Positions 1-9,417 of a stretch of DNA of 64,000 bases are shown piece by piece. A program made the translations under genes and the position numbers. The stretch lies in assembly GCA_017504625.1 (NCBI GenBank), contig JAFVQU010000020.1:186001-250000 (forward strand). The letters run 5' to 3'. The number at the start of each line of letters is the position of its first letter. Within the stretch, counting starts at the first letter, position 1. The stretch comes from Clostridia bacterium (GTDB lineage Bacteria; Bacillota; Clostridia; Oscillospirales; CAG-272). The notes below the pieces were generated by a model. It was not told the origin of the DNA. It searched no databases and worked only from the letters and a program-made list of their open reading frames with translations.

Positions 1-674
1 AGAAGATCGTTATCGAGAAGAAGTACGGCTTTGTAAGCGTTTGTATGGGCGACGGAATCAGAGATATGTTCCTTGACGTCGGAGTTGACAACATTATTAC
101 GGGCGGTCAGACGATGAATCCCAGCACGCAGGATATTATAGATGCGGTAATGAAGACGCCCTCGGAGTATGTTTTCGTTCTTCCAAATAACAAGAATATT
201 TGTATGGTCGCAAATCAGGCGGCAAATATCGTTACCGAGCGTAAGGTTATCGTAATTCCCACAGAAACCGTTCCTCAGGGAATGGCGGCAATGATAGCGT
301 ATAACCCCGACGGTGAGGCTGAGGAAATCACGAAAGAAATGAACGATGCCGCCGCTATGGTCACCTCAATGTCGGTCACGTTTGCGGTCAGAGATACTCA
401 GATCGACCGCTTCAACATCACAAAGGGACAGTTCCTCGGTCTTGTTGAAAATAAGATCGCGTGTGTAACTAACGATAACTTCAGCTGTATGAAGCAGTTG
501 GCTCGCGGAATGACGGGCGCATCCTACGTAACCTTGTTCTACGGTGAGAACGTTACCGAGGAGCAGGCAAACGAGGTAGCGTCAATGATCTCCAATAAGG
601 TTGGCGGAGGCTGTGAGGTCGCAGTGCTTTACGGCGGTCAGCCCCTCTACGATTATATCGTATCTGTTGAATAA
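1..674 (+). CDS. fakA: Fatty acid kinase subunit FakA / YloV (DAK2 family), 3' part only
   Basis: The reading frame is open from the first complete codon (base 3), so the gene begins upstream of the window and only about 223 C-terminal residues are present. The sequence matches the C-terminal half of YloV/FakA: GGQTMNPST followed by VFVLPNNKNI, PTETVPQG, and a glycine-rich end near YGGQPLYDY. In the family, FakA has an N-terminal ATP-binding DAK2 kinase domain and this C-terminal region, and works with acyl-carrying FakB to phosphorylate exogenous fatty acids. The kinase domain is outside the window. A strong terminator follows immediately, so this is the last gene of its transcript. Assignment is confident. 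Confidence 0.9.
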   Translation, partial: KIVIEKKYGFVSVCMGDGIRDMFLDVGVDNIITGGQTMNPSTQDIIDAVMKTPSEYVFVLPNNKNICMVANQAANIVTERKVIVIPTETVPQGMAAMIAYNPDGEAEEITKEMNDAAAMVTSMSVTFAVRDTQIDRFNITKGQFLGLVENKIACVTNDNFSCMKQLARGMTGASYVTLFYGENVTEEQANEVASMISNKVGGGCEVAVLYGGQPLYDYIVSVE

Positions 675-681
675 AAAGCTT

Positions 682-713
682 AACGGGCGAGTTAAACTCG
701 CCCGTTTTTTTGT
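682..713 (+). terminator. Rho-independent terminator after fakA
   Basis: An 11-bp perfect stem (AACGGGCGAGT with its complement) has a 3-nt loop and is followed by a run of seven T. It starts 8 bases after the fakA stop. Confidence 0.9.
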
Positions 714-718
714 TTTAT

Positions 719-1642
719 TTACTTATTTTCTTCGTTCTTCTTAGCTTTTTTAGCTCGACGTTTATTTCTCGTGAGGATAAGAACGAGAGTCACAACGACC
801 GCTGCAATTACAAGCTCGGGCAAGATATACGCGATACCTACCGATATTCCACTCACAATATCAACAAAGGTTTCCCAACCGCCAACGAAGGCGTTACCAA
901 GTCGCTCAAAGAAGGTGTCGTCCTCGGTATCCTCGGTATAATCAATCACCTCGTTTACGTAGAGCGTAAGAGTTGAGTATGCAACCTGATCGTCATATAC
1001 CTTTATCTGAGTCTGGTATGATTCGATCTCCGCAATTACGTCGAAAAGCTTATCTTGAAGGTCAAGCAAGGATTTTATATCCTTGTAGTCGGTATAATTG
1101 TCGTACATCTCTTGAAGTGATGCCTTCTGAAGCTCCAAAACCTCAATTCGCGACTTGATGTCGTAGTATCTTGCGGTGACCTCGTTTGCATTGCTTGAGG
1201 AGTTAACAATATTGAGTGTTCCACCCAGCTCACTTGTAAACGTGTCAAGATTTTCCGCAGGAATTCTTATCGTATAATTTGCGTAGCGATAATTATACTT
1301 ACTGTTGTAATTTTTTCCGCGTACAGATGAGCTTTCAATATAACCGCCATTTGCTGCGCAAAGACCTTCAAGATAGGCAATGGCGTTGTCAAATTCTTTT
1401 GTTTCAGCAGTAACATTTGCGGTTTTGATTATTTTTCTTTCGTATTCTCCACCGACAATAGAGGGAAGCGATCCGCCACTTGACGAATTATCAAAACCTT
1501 CGCCTTTTTCAGACGGCATACTTTCTTCAACGTAGAAGTCGTTTCCCGCCTCCTTTGAGCGCGCCGCGCATGAAGCAAGGAGCGCGATCGACATAATAAG
1601 AGCGAGTGCTAACGTTAAATACTTAAAAAATCTCTTTTTCAT
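719..1642 (-). CDS. DUF4349-type lipoprotein with coiled coil and C-terminal TM helix
   Basis: The start is the ATG at 1642, preceded by GGAGG with 7-nt spacing; an in-frame start 25 codons upstream has no such site. The 307-residue product has a lipoprotein signal peptide (hydrophobic run ending LLASC), then an acidic Ser/Gly-rich linker. A globular part carries the ERKIIKTANVTAETKEFDNAI type of sequence seen in DUF4349 proteins, followed by a heptad-like stretch (ELQKASLQEMYDNYTDYKDIKSLLD pattern). The C-terminus has one hydrophobic helix and a Lys/Arg-rich tail. It should therefore be held at the outer face by both lipid and helix. DUF4349 has no settled function. It is separated from the upstream HAD gene by a terminator. 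Confidence 0.82.
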   Translation of the reverse strand: MKKRFFKYLTLALALIMSIALLASCAARSKEAGNDFYVEESMPSEKGEGFDNSSSGGSLPSIVGGEYERKIIKTANVTAETKEFDNAIAYLEGLCAANGGYIESSSVRGKNYNSKYNYRYANYTIRIPAENLDTFTSELGGTLNIVNSSSNANEVTARYYDIKSRIEVLELQKASLQEMYDNYTDYKDIKSLLDLQDKLFDVIAEIESYQTQIKVYDDQVAYSTLTLYVNEVIDYTEDTEDDTFFERLGNAFVGGWETFVDIVSGISVGIAYILPELVIAAVVVTLVLILTRNKRRAKKAKKNEENK

Positions 1643-1732
1643 AATCAACCTCCAAGAGAATAGACTTTGTAGAGCAAATTTGCTCCGTTCAATTAATATG
1701 TCGTCAAAAATTCTCAAAGGTTACACGAAAAT

Positions 1733-1760
1733 AAAAAAAGGCAGAAAAATTTTCTGCCTT
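1733..1760 (-). terminator. Terminator of the HAD phosphatase gene
   Basis: AAGGCAGAAA pairs with TTTCTGCCTT around a 3-nt loop. On the minus strand it is followed by seven T. It lies directly after the stop at 1766. Confidence 0.85.
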
Positions 1761-1765
1761 GATTT

Positions 1766-2593
1766 TTATATAAGTCCAAGATGAACGAATGCGTTGTAGA
1801 TTCCGTCCTTATCAACGTCAGTTGTGACGTAATCCGCAAGCTCCTTTATAGGCCCGGTAGCGTTGCCCATAGCGACAGCCAACCCTACTGTTTGCATCAT
1901 TTCAAAGTCGTTGCCGCTATCGCCGAATGCAATGGAATCGGACATTGGTGCGCCAATGTGAGCCATGAATTTCTCAATAGCAGTAGCCTTGTTGACCCCC
2001 GCCATATTCATCTCACCGAAATACAGAGGCGCATTTATCTTTCCAAGGCTGAAATCCACGACGTAGAATTCGCCGTTAAGATCATCGGAGATCTTTTTTG
2101 GGCCGTATGGGGAGAGATAGAAGGAGAATTTTTCAATGTTCGGCGTATTTCTGATGTCATCGATCAGTTTAATGCCGACAAAGGTCTTTTCAACAAGATC
2201 CTTGCTGCATCCCGCATCTACAAGTCCGGGAATTACAGCGTCTATAAAATCAGGCTCACAATACATAGCGGTAGATGTCTGTGCCAAGAACTGTATGCCC
2301 TCGCGCTTGAAGTATTTTACAACGTTTTCAAGGGCGTCCCCCTTTATTATGCTTCGGAAAATTGCCTCGCCTTTATAGAAAACACACGCGCCACCCGATG
2401 CGACTATTCCGTCAAAATCGACCGCCTTTAGAAGATCGGGATATATAATGGGGTAGGAGCGTCCCGATGCGATCATCACCTTGTGCCCATTCGCCTGAGC
2501 CATTTTAAGTGCTTTTACTGCAGAATCGGGAATTTTAGAGTCGTAGCCGACAAGAGTGCCGTCAATGTCAAGAAAAATATATCTAGTGTCCAT
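1766..2593 (-). CDS. Cof-type HAD-IIB family phosphatase
   Basis: This 275-residue protein has the HAD nucleophile motif DIDGTL at residues 9-14, an SGR motif near 43 (motif II), a conserved Lys further on, and the GDSGND motif IV near residue 224. It also has the large type IIB cap domain in the middle. This is the Cof/YidA class of soluble sugar-phosphate or cofactor-phosphate phosphatases. Substrate cannot be read from sequence. It is transcribed leftward downstream of valS but separated from it by a palindrome, and it has its own terminator. Length is normal for the family. Confidence 0.9.
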   Translation of the reverse strand: MDTRYIFLDIDGTLVGYDSKIPDSAVKALKMAQANGHKVMIASGRSYPIIYPDLLKAVDFDGIVASGGACVFYKGEAIFRSIIKGDALENVVKYFKREGIQFLAQTSTAMYCEPDFIDAVIPGLVDAGCSKDLVEKTFVGIKLIDDIRNTPNIEKFSFYLSPYGPKKISDDLNGEFYVVDFSLGKINAPLYFGEMNMAGVNKATAIEKFMAHIGAPMSDSIAFGDSGNDFEMMQTVGLAVAMGNATGPIKELADYVTTDVDKDGIYNAFVHLGLI

Positions 2594-2618
2594 GTTGCTT
2601 ACACCTTTTTTCTAAAGT

Positions 2619-2644
2619 CGAGGCTCTGTTTTAGCAGAGCCTCG
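2619..2644. terminator. 10-bp hairpin between valS and the HAD gene
   Basis: A perfect CGAGGCTCTG stem with its complement encloses a 6-nt loop. It lies just downstream of the valS stop on the minus strand. There is no long T-run directly after the stem on either side, so it may be a weak terminator or an RNA processing or stability hairpin. Confidence 0.5.
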
Positions 2645-2658
2645 TTGTAGTATAATTT

Positions 2659-5307
2659 TTAACCTAATTTAGCAAGTGCAGTCAAAATTCCGTCAAGATT
2701 TTCACGGTATTTAGCCATCTTTGCCTTTTCTCCATCAACTACTGCCGTGGGAGCCTTAGAAACGAAGCCTTCATTTGAAAGCTTCTTTTCAATTCTCTCG
2801 ATCTCACCCTCAAGCTTCTTTTTCTCGCCCTCAAGTCTTGCTTTTTCCTTCTCAAAATCAATTATATCGGAAAGAGGGAGGTAGATTGTAGCTGCGTCGG
2901 TGATTATCTGTACCGCGTTATCAGCGCTTACATCGTTGTCGGAGAAGTACTCGGCAACGAGGATCTCGGATGCCGATGCAAGACGAACAAAGAATGCCTC
3001 GCTCGATGCGCCGAAGATATCGGAGTACTTGGTCTGAACGTAAACCTTTGCCTTCTTGGAGGGAGGAACGTTCATCTCACTTCTGCGGGTACGGATAGCC
3101 TTAATAGCATCGATGATCTTTGTCATCTTCTCTGCATCTGAGGAGAAATTAAGCGCATCGCTTGCCTTAGGATATTCGCTTATCATGATGCTCTCGCAAT
3201 CGTGGGGAAGTGCCTGATAGATTTCCTCGGTGATAAAGGGCATAAAGGGATGGAGAAGCTTCAAGATACCCTGAAGAACGTATGCGATAACGTTCTGACA
3301 AACGAGGTTAGCTTCAGTGTCCTTTTCGTTAAGGCGAGCCTTTGCAAGCTCAATGTACCAGTCGCAGAAAATATCCCATGCGAAGCTGTAAATTGCACCG
3401 AGAGCAACGCCGACCTCAAAGTTGTCAAGGTTTGTAACTACGTTCTCGCAAAGCGCGTTGAATTCGTTTAGAATCCATTTATCCTCAAGAGAAAGCTTGT
3501 CGCTGTCGGGGAGCTTGATCTCGTCAATAGTAAGATTCATTCTTACGAATCTTGATGCGTTCCAGAGCTTGTTTGCAAAGTTTCTTGCCGCCTCGATCTT
3601 CTCGTCGGAGAATCTCATATCGTTTCCGGGAGAGTTACCGGTAGCAAGAGCGAATCTGAGCGCGTCCGCGCCGTACTGCTTGATAACCTCAAGAGGATCA
3701 ATACCGTTGCCGAGCGACTTGGACATCTTGCGTCCCTGCGCGTCACGTACAAGACCGTGAATAAATACGGTAGAGAAAGGCTTTGCGTCCATATGCTCAA
3801 GTCCCGAGAATATCATACGCGAAACCCAGAAGGTGATGATATCGTAACCGGTAACGAGCACGTCGGTAGGATAGTATTTTTTAAGGTCTTCGGTCTGCTC
3901 GGGCCAACTGAGAGTAGAGAAGGGCCAGAGAGCCGAGGAGAACCAGGTATCAAGAACGTCCTCGTCCTGTCTTACCTTTGCGCCACACTTGGGACAAGTG
4001 TCAATATCGGTCTTGGAAACGGTCATCTCGCCGCACTCGTCACAGTAGAAGGCGGGAATTCTGTGACCCCACCAGAGCTGACGTGAAATGCACCAGTCAA
4101 GAATGTTGTTCATCCAGTTAAAGTAGTTCTTGGAGAAACGCTCGGGAACGAAGTTGATGCTTCCGTTCTCAACAGCCTCGATAGCAGGCTCTGCAAGGGG
4201 CTTCATTTTAACGAACCACTGATCACTTGTAAGGGGCTCAACGGTAGTTCCGCAACGGTAGCAAACGCCAACGTTGTGGTCGTGAGGCTCAACCTTAACG
4301 AGATAGCCCTCTGCCTCAAGATCGGCAACGAGAGCCTTACGGCAAGTATATCTGTCCATACCCTCGTACTTGCCTGCATAAGCGTTCATAGTTGCGTCGT
4401 CGTTCATAACCTTGATCTGCTCGAGGTTGTGACGCTGACCAACCATAAAGTCGTTGGGGTCGTGCGCGGGGGTGATCTTAACGCAGCCCGTACCAAAGCC
4501 GATCTCAACGTAATCGTCTGCGATAACGGGGATCTCACGGTTTACAATAGGAAGAAGTACCTTCTTGCCGATGAGGTGCTTGGTCTTTTCATCCTCGGGG
4601 TTAACGGCAACCGCAGTATCACCAAACATAGTTTCGGGACGTGTGGTAGCTACCTCAACGTAGCCGTCCTCACCGATAATGGGGTACTTGATATGCCAGA
4701 AATTACCGGGCTGATCCTTGTACTCAACCTCCGCATCAGAAAGGGCGGTCAGGCAGCGAGGACACCAGTTGATAATACGGTATCCACGGTAGATAAGTCC
4801 TTTGTTGTAAAGGTTTACGAATACCTCGCGAACTGCCTTGGAGCAGCCCTCGTCCATCGTGAATCTCTGTCTTGTCCAGTCGCACGAAGCGCCAAGCTTC
4901 TTAAGCTGACCGGTAATGCGAGCCTCGTAGGTGTCCTTCCAACCCCAAACGCGCTCAAGGAACTTCTCACGGCCAAGATCGTATCTTGTAAGACCCTCGT
5001 CAACGCGGAGTCTTTCCTCAACCTTGATCTGAGTAGCGATACCCGCGTGGTCTGTACCGGGTACCCAAAGGGTATTGAAGCCCTGCATTCTCTTGTAACG
5101 GACGAGGATGTCCTGAAGAGTCTCGTCAAGAGCGTGACCCATATGGAGCTGACCCGTGACGTTGGGAGGGGGAATAACTATTGAAAACGAGGGGTTATTG
5201 TTGTTTTGGTCGGGTGTGAAGTAACCCTTTTCACACCACTCGGCGTAGATTCGATCCTCAAACTCGGAGGGCGAATACGTCTTTGGTAATTCGTTGTAGG
5301 AATTCAT
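2659..5307 (-). CDS. valS: Valyl-tRNA synthetase
   Basis: The enzyme charges tRNA-Val with valine. The 882-residue product is full length for bacterial ValRS. The class I signature HMGH is at residues 55-58 (after PPPNVTGQL), and KMSKS ([10 protein letters not shown]) is near residue 525. The editing domain (CP1) lies between them, with Cys pairs that look like zinc knuckles. A C-terminal coiled coil ([19 protein letters not shown]) begins near residue 820; this arm contacts tRNA in the family. The start at 5307 follows an AGAAAGGAAA ribosome site. Expression is under a T-box leader immediately upstream. Nothing is missing. Confidence 0.98.
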   Translation of the reverse strand: MNSYNELPKTYSPSEFEDRIYAEWCEKGYFTPDQNNNNPSFSIVIPPPNVTGQLHMGHALDETLQDILVRYKRMQGFNTLWVPGTDHAGIATQIKVEERLRVDEGLTRYDLGREKFLERVWGWKDTYEARITGQLKKLGASCDWTRQRFTMDEGCSKAVREVFVNLYNKGLIYRGYRIINWCPRCLTALSDAEVEYKDQPGNFWHIKYPIIGEDGYVEVATTRPETMFGDTAVAVNPEDEKTKHLIGKKVLLPIVNREIPVIADDYVEIGFGTGCVKITPAHDPNDFMVGQRHNLEQIKVMNDDATMNAYAGKYEGMDRYTCRKALVADLEAEGYLVKVEPHDHNVGVCYRCGTTVEPLTSDQWFVKMKPLAEPAIEAVENGSINFVPERFSKNYFNWMNNILDWCISRQLWWGHRIPAFYCDECGEMTVSKTDIDTCPKCGAKVRQDEDVLDTWFSSALWPFSTLSWPEQTEDLKKYYPTDVLVTGYDIITFWVSRMIFSGLEHMDAKPFSTVFIHGLVRDAQGRKMSKSLGNGIDPLEVIKQYGADALRFALATGNSPGNDMRFSDEKIEAARNFANKLWNASRFVRMNLTIDEIKLPDSDKLSLEDKWILNEFNALCENVVTNLDNFEVGVALGAIYSFAWDIFCDWYIELAKARLNEKDTEANLVCQNVIAYVLQGILKLLHPFMPFITEEIYQALPHDCESIMISEYPKASDALNFSSDAEKMTKIIDAIKAIRTRRSEMNVPPSKKAKVYVQTKYSDIFGASSEAFFVRLASASEILVAEYFSDNDVSADNAVQIITDAATIYLPLSDIIDFEKEKARLEGEKKKLEGEIERIEKKLSNEGFVSKAPTAVVDGEKAKMAKYRENLDGILTALAKLG

Positions 5308-5350
5308 TTTTCGTTTCCTTTCTTTATGTGTTATAATTTAAAATCAAAAT

Positions 5351-5618
5351 AAAAAACGCCCGATGCTAAAATTGCATCAGGACGTAAAATACGCGGTACC
5401 ACCCAATTTGCGCTTGTCCAAAAACAAGCACCACTTAAACGGCTCTAACGTTGCCACCGTCGCAGGATTACACAAGGGATAACGAAATCGTAATCCCACT
5501 TCATCCGCGCCACTCACAAGCTACCTTCAATTTGCCACCTTACGCGCTCACACCTCCCGCGCGCTCTCTGAAAAGGGGAACAAACCTACTCCTCTTGGTC
5601 ATAGCGTTTTAATATTAC
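5351..5618 (-). promoter_or_regulatory. T-box riboswitch leader for valS
   Basis: Read on the minus strand, the leader has the AGGAGTAGG and AGAGAG-type Stem I elements near 5570-5605. The T-box core GGGTGGTACCGCG is at 5392-5404, and a terminator hairpin lies at 5356-5385 (ACGCCCGATGC with GCATCAGGACGT) followed by a T-run. A GTA triplet on the minus strand at 5522-5524, within GAAGGTAGC, is the best candidate valine specifier codon. In this class, uncharged cognate tRNA pairs with the T-box bulge and favours the antiterminator. Confidence 0.93.
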
Positions 5619-5623
5619 ACTAC

Positions 5624-5652
5624 ATTATATCATTTAAATTTTCCTTTGTCAA
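5624..5652 (-). promoter_or_regulatory. Promoter of the valS T-box transcript
   Basis: A perfect TTGACA (5647-5652) and TATAAT (5624-5629) are separated by 17 bp on the minus strand. Confidence 0.9.
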
Positions 5653-5695
5653 CAGGTTTTAAAAATAAAAATTGCACAGTAAACATTAAAATGAC

Positions 5696-5724
5696 TTGAC
5701 TTATTTTCTTTTTAATGGTAGAAT
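5696..5724 (+). promoter_or_regulatory. Promoter of the cohesin-like lipoprotein
   Basis: TTGACT (5696-5701), a 17-bp spacer and TAGAAT (5719-5724) lie 40 bp ahead of the start codon. Confidence 0.75.
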
Positions 5725-5763
5725 AATGTAAAACCAATTATAGTGCAGTTGGAGGACTAACTT

Positions 5764-6447
5764 ATGAAAAAGCTTATACTGATATTATGCATCGTGGCAT
5801 GCTTGGCAATCGTTGCATGCGCGGGGACAAATCCCGTTGAGCAAACTACTTCCGATCAGACACCTACTACAGAAAATCAGACTCCGACAATCGAGTCTGT
5901 GAACGAATCAAGTGAAGATAGGGATGAACCTACAGATGAATCTACAGAGGAGCCGACGGAGAAGCCCACAGAAGAACCCACAGAGGAGCCGACGGAGGAG
6001 CCGACTGAGGAAATAATTGACCCCACCGCTCCGCAGGTAGTTATTGACTCTACCGCTACTGAGCTTATAGCAGGTCAGGAATTCACCTTTACGGTTGCAA
6101 TAGCGAATAATCCCGGTATATTCTCGTTTACGTTTGATATCCCCATTGATACCGATGTATTTGAGTTTGTAGGCGCGGATACAAGCGAAACTATATGCTC
6201 GACGTTAGGTATTTGCGGATATGATGAAACTACATCCTCGTATAAATTCAACGGATACGGCGAATCACCCTTTGAAAACCTTACCGACGACGGAATAATA
6301 GTTACCGTAACGCTTAAGGTAAAGGATAGCGCGGTAGCAGGAAAATACTCAATCTCGATAAATCCTGATGATAAGAACATAATCAACGTTGATGCTCAAA
6401 AGGTTGCATTTGCGGGCGCAAAGCTTAAGATTGCCGTAACCGAATAA
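5764..6447 (+). CDS. Cohesin-like domain lipoprotein with EPT repeat linker
   Basis: The 227-residue product starts 6 nt after a GGAGG site. It has a lipoprotein signal (AIVAC, Cys19). A low-complexity Thr/Glu/Pro linker follows (tandem TEEPTEEP units, roughly residues 55-85). The C-terminal beta-rich domain of about 140 residues (PQVVIDSTATELIAGQEFTFTVAI, then NNPGIFSFTFDIPIDTDVF) resembles cohesin modules. Cohesins bind dockerins; a dockerin-bearing protein is encoded at 28.9 kb in this window. A role as a membrane-tethered cohesin is inferred. The gene has its own promoter and terminator. The cohesin call rests on pattern, not on a computed profile match. Confidence 0.72.
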   Translation: MKKLILILCIVACLAIVACAGTNPVEQTTSDQTPTTENQTPTIESVNESSEDRDEPTDESTEEPTEKPTEEPTEEPTEEPTEEIIDPTAPQVVIDSTATELIAGQEFTFTVAIANNPGIFSFTFDIPIDTDVFEFVGADTSETICSTLGICGYDETTSSYKFNGYGESPFENLTDDGIIVTVTLKVKDSAVAGKYSISINPDDKNIINVDAQKVAFAGAKLKIAVTE

Positions 6448-6450
6448 TAA

Positions 6451-6485
6451 AATAACCGCCTGATTTCAGGCGGTTATTATTTTTT
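6451..6485 (+). terminator. Terminator after the cohesin-like lipoprotein
   Basis: A 13-bp perfect stem (AATAACCGCCTGA) and its complement are followed by a T-run. Confidence 0.9.
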
Positions 6486-6490
6486 AAAAC

Positions 6491-6520
6491 AAAAAATCCA
6501 ACTCAAATGAGTTGGATTTT
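6491..6520 (-). terminator. Terminator of the tRNA-Thr transcript
   Basis: AAATCCAACTCA pairs with its complement directly after the tRNA CCA end on the minus strand and is followed by six T. Confidence 0.85.
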
Positions 6521-6596
6521 TGGAGCTGATAATCAGATTCGAACTGATGACCTCGTCATTACCAATGACGTGCTCTACCGACTGAGCTATATCAGC
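6521..6596 (-). tRNA. tRNA-Thr (anticodon GGT)
   Basis: The minus strand folds as a complete cloverleaf. The 7-bp acceptor stem is GCTGATA with TATCAGC. The D-arm includes AGCTCAGTCGGTAGAGC, the anticodon loop reads TTGGTAA (GGT anticodon), and the T-arm includes GTTCGAATC. The CCA end is encoded. It has its own promoter and terminator. Confidence 0.96.
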
Positions 6597-6624
6597 AAAT
6601 CGTCTTTTTCTTGACGACTTGTAT

Positions 6625-6653
6625 ATTATAGCAGACTTTTATCTGTTTGTCAA
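6625..6653 (-). promoter_or_regulatory. Promoter of tRNA-Thr
   Basis: A perfect TTGACA (6648-6653) and TATAAT (6625-6630) are 17 bp apart on the minus strand, about 28 bp upstream of the tRNA 5' end. Confidence 0.92.
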
Positions 6654-6682
6654 TACCTTTTAGAAAATATTTTTGGATTTTT

Positions 6683-7825
6683 TTAAGCTTTTTTGTCGAC
6701 CGAAAAGAAAGTCTTTCTGATATTGGACTTTAAGCATATCATTGGAACCGACACCGATGCCAAAAAGAACGAAACACAGGAGAATATCGGACTGACGAAC
6801 GGGAAATAGGCGTTATCTACCATAAATACTTGCTCCGCTCTCGGTAGAAGTTCGGGAAATAAGAATTTCAGCGATATTCCCATAAAGGCGGCACAAATAA
6901 GACCTTGTGTTGCTTTGGAAATAAAGTATTTTTTAAATGACAGATCTCTGCCCGAGCATATTGTAATAATCTGACAATGCACAGACAGTCCCGACCACGC
7001 CGTAAAAAGTGCGCAAAAAATCAAGGCGGATTGCCGCCCGTGATTTGAAACCGCGTTACTCACGCCGCTCGTCATTTCAAAAAATCCAAAAACCAAGGTG
7101 CTTAAACTGTCAGGTAAGTGAAGATGGTCAAAAAAAGTCGCAATGCAACCATTAAATGCAGAAAAGAAAACGACGTAAGCGCATACGGTCAGCATCGATA
7201 TAGCCGACGAGGCTACTGAAGAAGTAAATACCGTTACCGCATCACAGCCTTTTATCGAATTATACGTGCGCATAAAGTGCGCACTTTTCTTTTTGTCTGA
7301 AAGAATATTTAGAAATATCCCCATCGTTAGTGATGACAGTATCACACAGACGTAAAGCAATATTCCAACCTGCTTATTACCGAAAAGCGATATACCTACC
7401 GCGCTGATGACAAAGGCGGAGCCGGGATTATTACAAAAGCAGAGCAAACGTTCAAATTCATCCTTTGAAATTGTGCCTGCGTCATACATAGATGCCGCGG
7501 TTTTCGCGCCAATCGGGAAGCCGCAAAGCATTCCGAGGATCAGAGCGCAGCCTCCCGCCTCACTGATACCGAAAAGCCATTTCATAGGATGCTTCAAAAG
7601 CCCCCCGATCCTATATGTAAGCGGACTTTTTACCATAAGCTCGGAAATTATCATAAACGGAAAAAGCGACGGTATAACGCTCTTAGCGCATAGTCCAAGC
7701 CCCTTTTTCATATACTCTATTGCTACGTCTGAGAAGCTCAAAAATATGATAAATGCCGCAATCGAGCCTATTCCGTGCAGAACTGCAGTACGGTTATTTT
7801 TTTCTTTGATGCGTATACCTTTCAT
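6683..7825 (-). CDS. ylbJ: Sporulation integral membrane protein YlbJ
   Basis: This 380-residue polytopic protein has the YlbJ hallmarks: a nucleoside-recognition (gate) domain with GFPIGAKTAASMYDAG near residue 103 and FCNNPGSAFV near 132. Eight or so hydrophobic segments span the chain. In Bacillus, YlbJ is made in the mother cell under sigma-E and is needed for a heat-resistant spore. Length matches the family. It is divergent from the yqfC-yqfD run, another sporulation pair, which suggests shared mother-cell expression; I did not find a clear sigma-E site in the 54-bp gap. Confidence 0.87.
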   Translation of the reverse strand: MKGIRIKEKNNRTAVLHGIGSIAAFIIFLSFSDVAIEYMKKGLGLCAKSVIPSLFPFMIISELMVKSPLTYRIGGLLKHPMKWLFGISEAGGCALILGMLCGFPIGAKTAASMYDAGTISKDEFERLLCFCNNPGSAFVISAVGISLFGNKQVGILLYVCVILSSLTMGIFLNILSDKKKSAHFMRTYNSIKGCDAVTVFTSSVASSAISMLTVCAYVVFFSAFNGCIATFFDHLHLPDSLSTLVFGFFEMTSGVSNAVSNHGRQSALIFCALFTAWSGLSVHCQIITICSGRDLSFKKYFISKATQGLICAAFMGISLKFLFPELLPRAEQVFMVDNAYFPFVSPIFSCVSFFLASVSVPMICLKSNIRKTFFSVDKKA

Positions 7826-7879
7826 TTAGACCTCCGTTTAACTGATTCAAAATATTTATATTTGCTTTGAGGTGCTGAT

Positions 7880-8185
7880 ATGAGCAATAAAGGATATAAA
7901 AAGAGCGCGCTTATGGATTTTCTTACACAAAAGACTTGGCTCCCGTCTGACGCACTTGCAGGAGAATTCAGACTTGAGATACGCGGCCACAGCAGCGTTA
8001 TAGTGTGCGGATGCAGACGGATACTGAAATATACTCCAACCGCAATAGTTTTGTTATCAAAAGAATTCAGCGTGGGAATAGTCGGGGAAAAGCTTATATG
8101 TACGGCTTATCACGAGGGCGCAGTATGCATTGAAGGATTTGTAACTGGAGTAGAGTTCGATCCCGAATACACGATTGGAGGATGA
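7880..8185 (+). CDS. yqfC: Sporulation protein YqfC (YabP/YqfC family)
   Basis: This 101-residue protein has the compact YabP/YqfC domain (FRLEIRGHSSVIVCGCRRILKY, then KLICTAYHEGAVCIEGFV). It is directly followed by yqfD, 3 nt between stop and start, the usual partner order in spore-formers. YqfC is a small mother-cell protein of unknown biochemical role. The gene begins the rightward cluster ending in recO. Confidence 0.87.
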   Translation: MSNKGYKKSALMDFLTQKTWLPSDALAGEFRLEIRGHSSVIVCGCRRILKYTPTAIVLLSKEFSVGIVGEKLICTAYHEGAVCIEGFVTGVEFDPEYTIGG

Positions 8186-8188
8186 ATT

Positions 8189-9400
8189 TTGAATACGGTA
8201 AATTTTTTTCTTGGAAAGGTTAAAATTAAAGCAGATTTTGAAAACACTACGTCATTGCTTAATCTTTGTATGTACTATAAAATACCGTATTCAGATTTCA
8301 AAGCTTCTTCGGACGGCGTGAGTATGTGCTTTACCGCGCCTGATTATAAAAAATTTGAGAAAGAATCCTTGGAGCGTGAAATAAAGTTTTCCGTAGTGGA
8401 AAGAAAAGGTATCCCGTTCATTTTTGAAAGATACAAATACAGGCACGGAATAGTTTTAGGCGTAATCTTAGCTATTGCACTCGTTATTGTATCTCAAAGA
8501 TTTGTATGGAGCATCGACGTGACGGGAAACGAGAGCTTGACATCTGCGGAGATTATTTCATTGCTTAAAGACGAAGGCTTTGGTATCGGCTCGTACATAC
8601 CGACCGCCAATACCGACAGAATAGAAAACAAAATGCTTATTGATACCGCTCTCATATCGTGGATGTCAATAAACATAATCGGAACTCACGCTGAGGTGCA
8701 GGTAAGAGAATATGAGCAACCAAAGAACAATTCGGATAAGAGCGTCACGGCGGCAAATATAGTCGCATCAAAATCTGGAGTTGTTGAGGACGTGAGAGTT
8801 TATCAGGGAAACGTCGTCGTGGCGGCAGGTGCTTACGTAGAAAAAGGAGATCTTCTCGTAAGCGGTCTTTACGACAGTGAGCGCGTGGGATTTCGTTATA
8901 CACGGGCGTCAGGAGAGGTGATGGCGCGGACAACCAGTGAATTTGTGATAGAAATTCCGTACGAATATGTCACTTATGAGTACACGGGCGAGCAATATTA
9001 TGATAAATATTTAAATTTTTTTGACTATTTAATTAATATTTCAAAAAATAGTGGAAAAGAGGGGGCATTTTATGATAAAATAGATATGGTGGAGAAATGT
9101 TGCCTTTTCGGTTGTATAGACACGCCTTTTTCATGGCACACGGTAAAATATTCCGAGTATGTGGAAAAGACGGCGTACCGAACCGAATCGGAAGCTGAGG
9201 AGCTTGCATATTTCGAGCTTTCAAAAAAGCTTTCCGAAATGGCAGACGACAGCATCATTCTCCGCAAAACGATAATCCCACGTGTTGATGAGGATAGCTT
9301 TTCTATCTTTTGCACGGTCGTCGCAATTGAGAATATTGCCGAGACGTCAGAATTTGAGGTCGATATCAACGTTATTGACGACGAGAAGGATGTTAGCTGA
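8189..9400 (+). CDS. yqfD: Sporulation protein YqfD
   Basis: The start is TTG at 8189, preceded by GGAGG that lies inside the last codons of yqfC, so translation is likely coupled. The 403-residue product has one TM helix near residues 88-108 and a large extracytoplasmic part after it. This includes a POTRA-like segment (WSIDVTGNESLTSAEIISLL) and a biotinyl/lipoyl-like stretch around residues 190-215 (GVVEDVRVYQGNVVVAAGAYVEKGD). YqfD is linked to mother-cell-stage sporulation. Confidence 0.9.
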   Translation: MNTVNFFLGKVKIKADFENTTSLLNLCMYYKIPYSDFKASSDGVSMCFTAPDYKKFEKESLEREIKFSVVERKGIPFIFERYKYRHGIVLGVILAIALVIVSQRFVWSIDVTGNESLTSAEIISLLKDEGFGIGSYIPTANTDRIENKMLIDTALISWMSINIIGTHAEVQVREYEQPKNNSDKSVTAANIVASKSGVVEDVRVYQGNVVVAAGAYVEKGDLLVSGLYDSERVGFRYTRASGEVMARTTSEFVIEIPYEYVTYEYTGEQYYDKYLNFFDYLINISKNSGKEGAFYDKIDMVEKCCLFGCIDTPFSWHTVKYSEYVEKTAYRTESEAEELAYFELSKKLSEMADDSIILRKTIIPRVDEDSFSIFCTVVAIENIAETSEFEVDINVIDDEKDVS

Positions 9401-9417
9401 AGCGAAAGGAACTTTTA

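Noticed and set aside
719-976. A plus-strand frame opposite the DUF4349 gene
   Set aside because: Its start lies in the fakA terminator T-run and it is antisense to a lipoprotein gene with clear signal and start.
4276-5184. A 302-codon plus-strand frame over valS
   Set aside because: It is antisense to the well-supported valS gene and no domain is seen.
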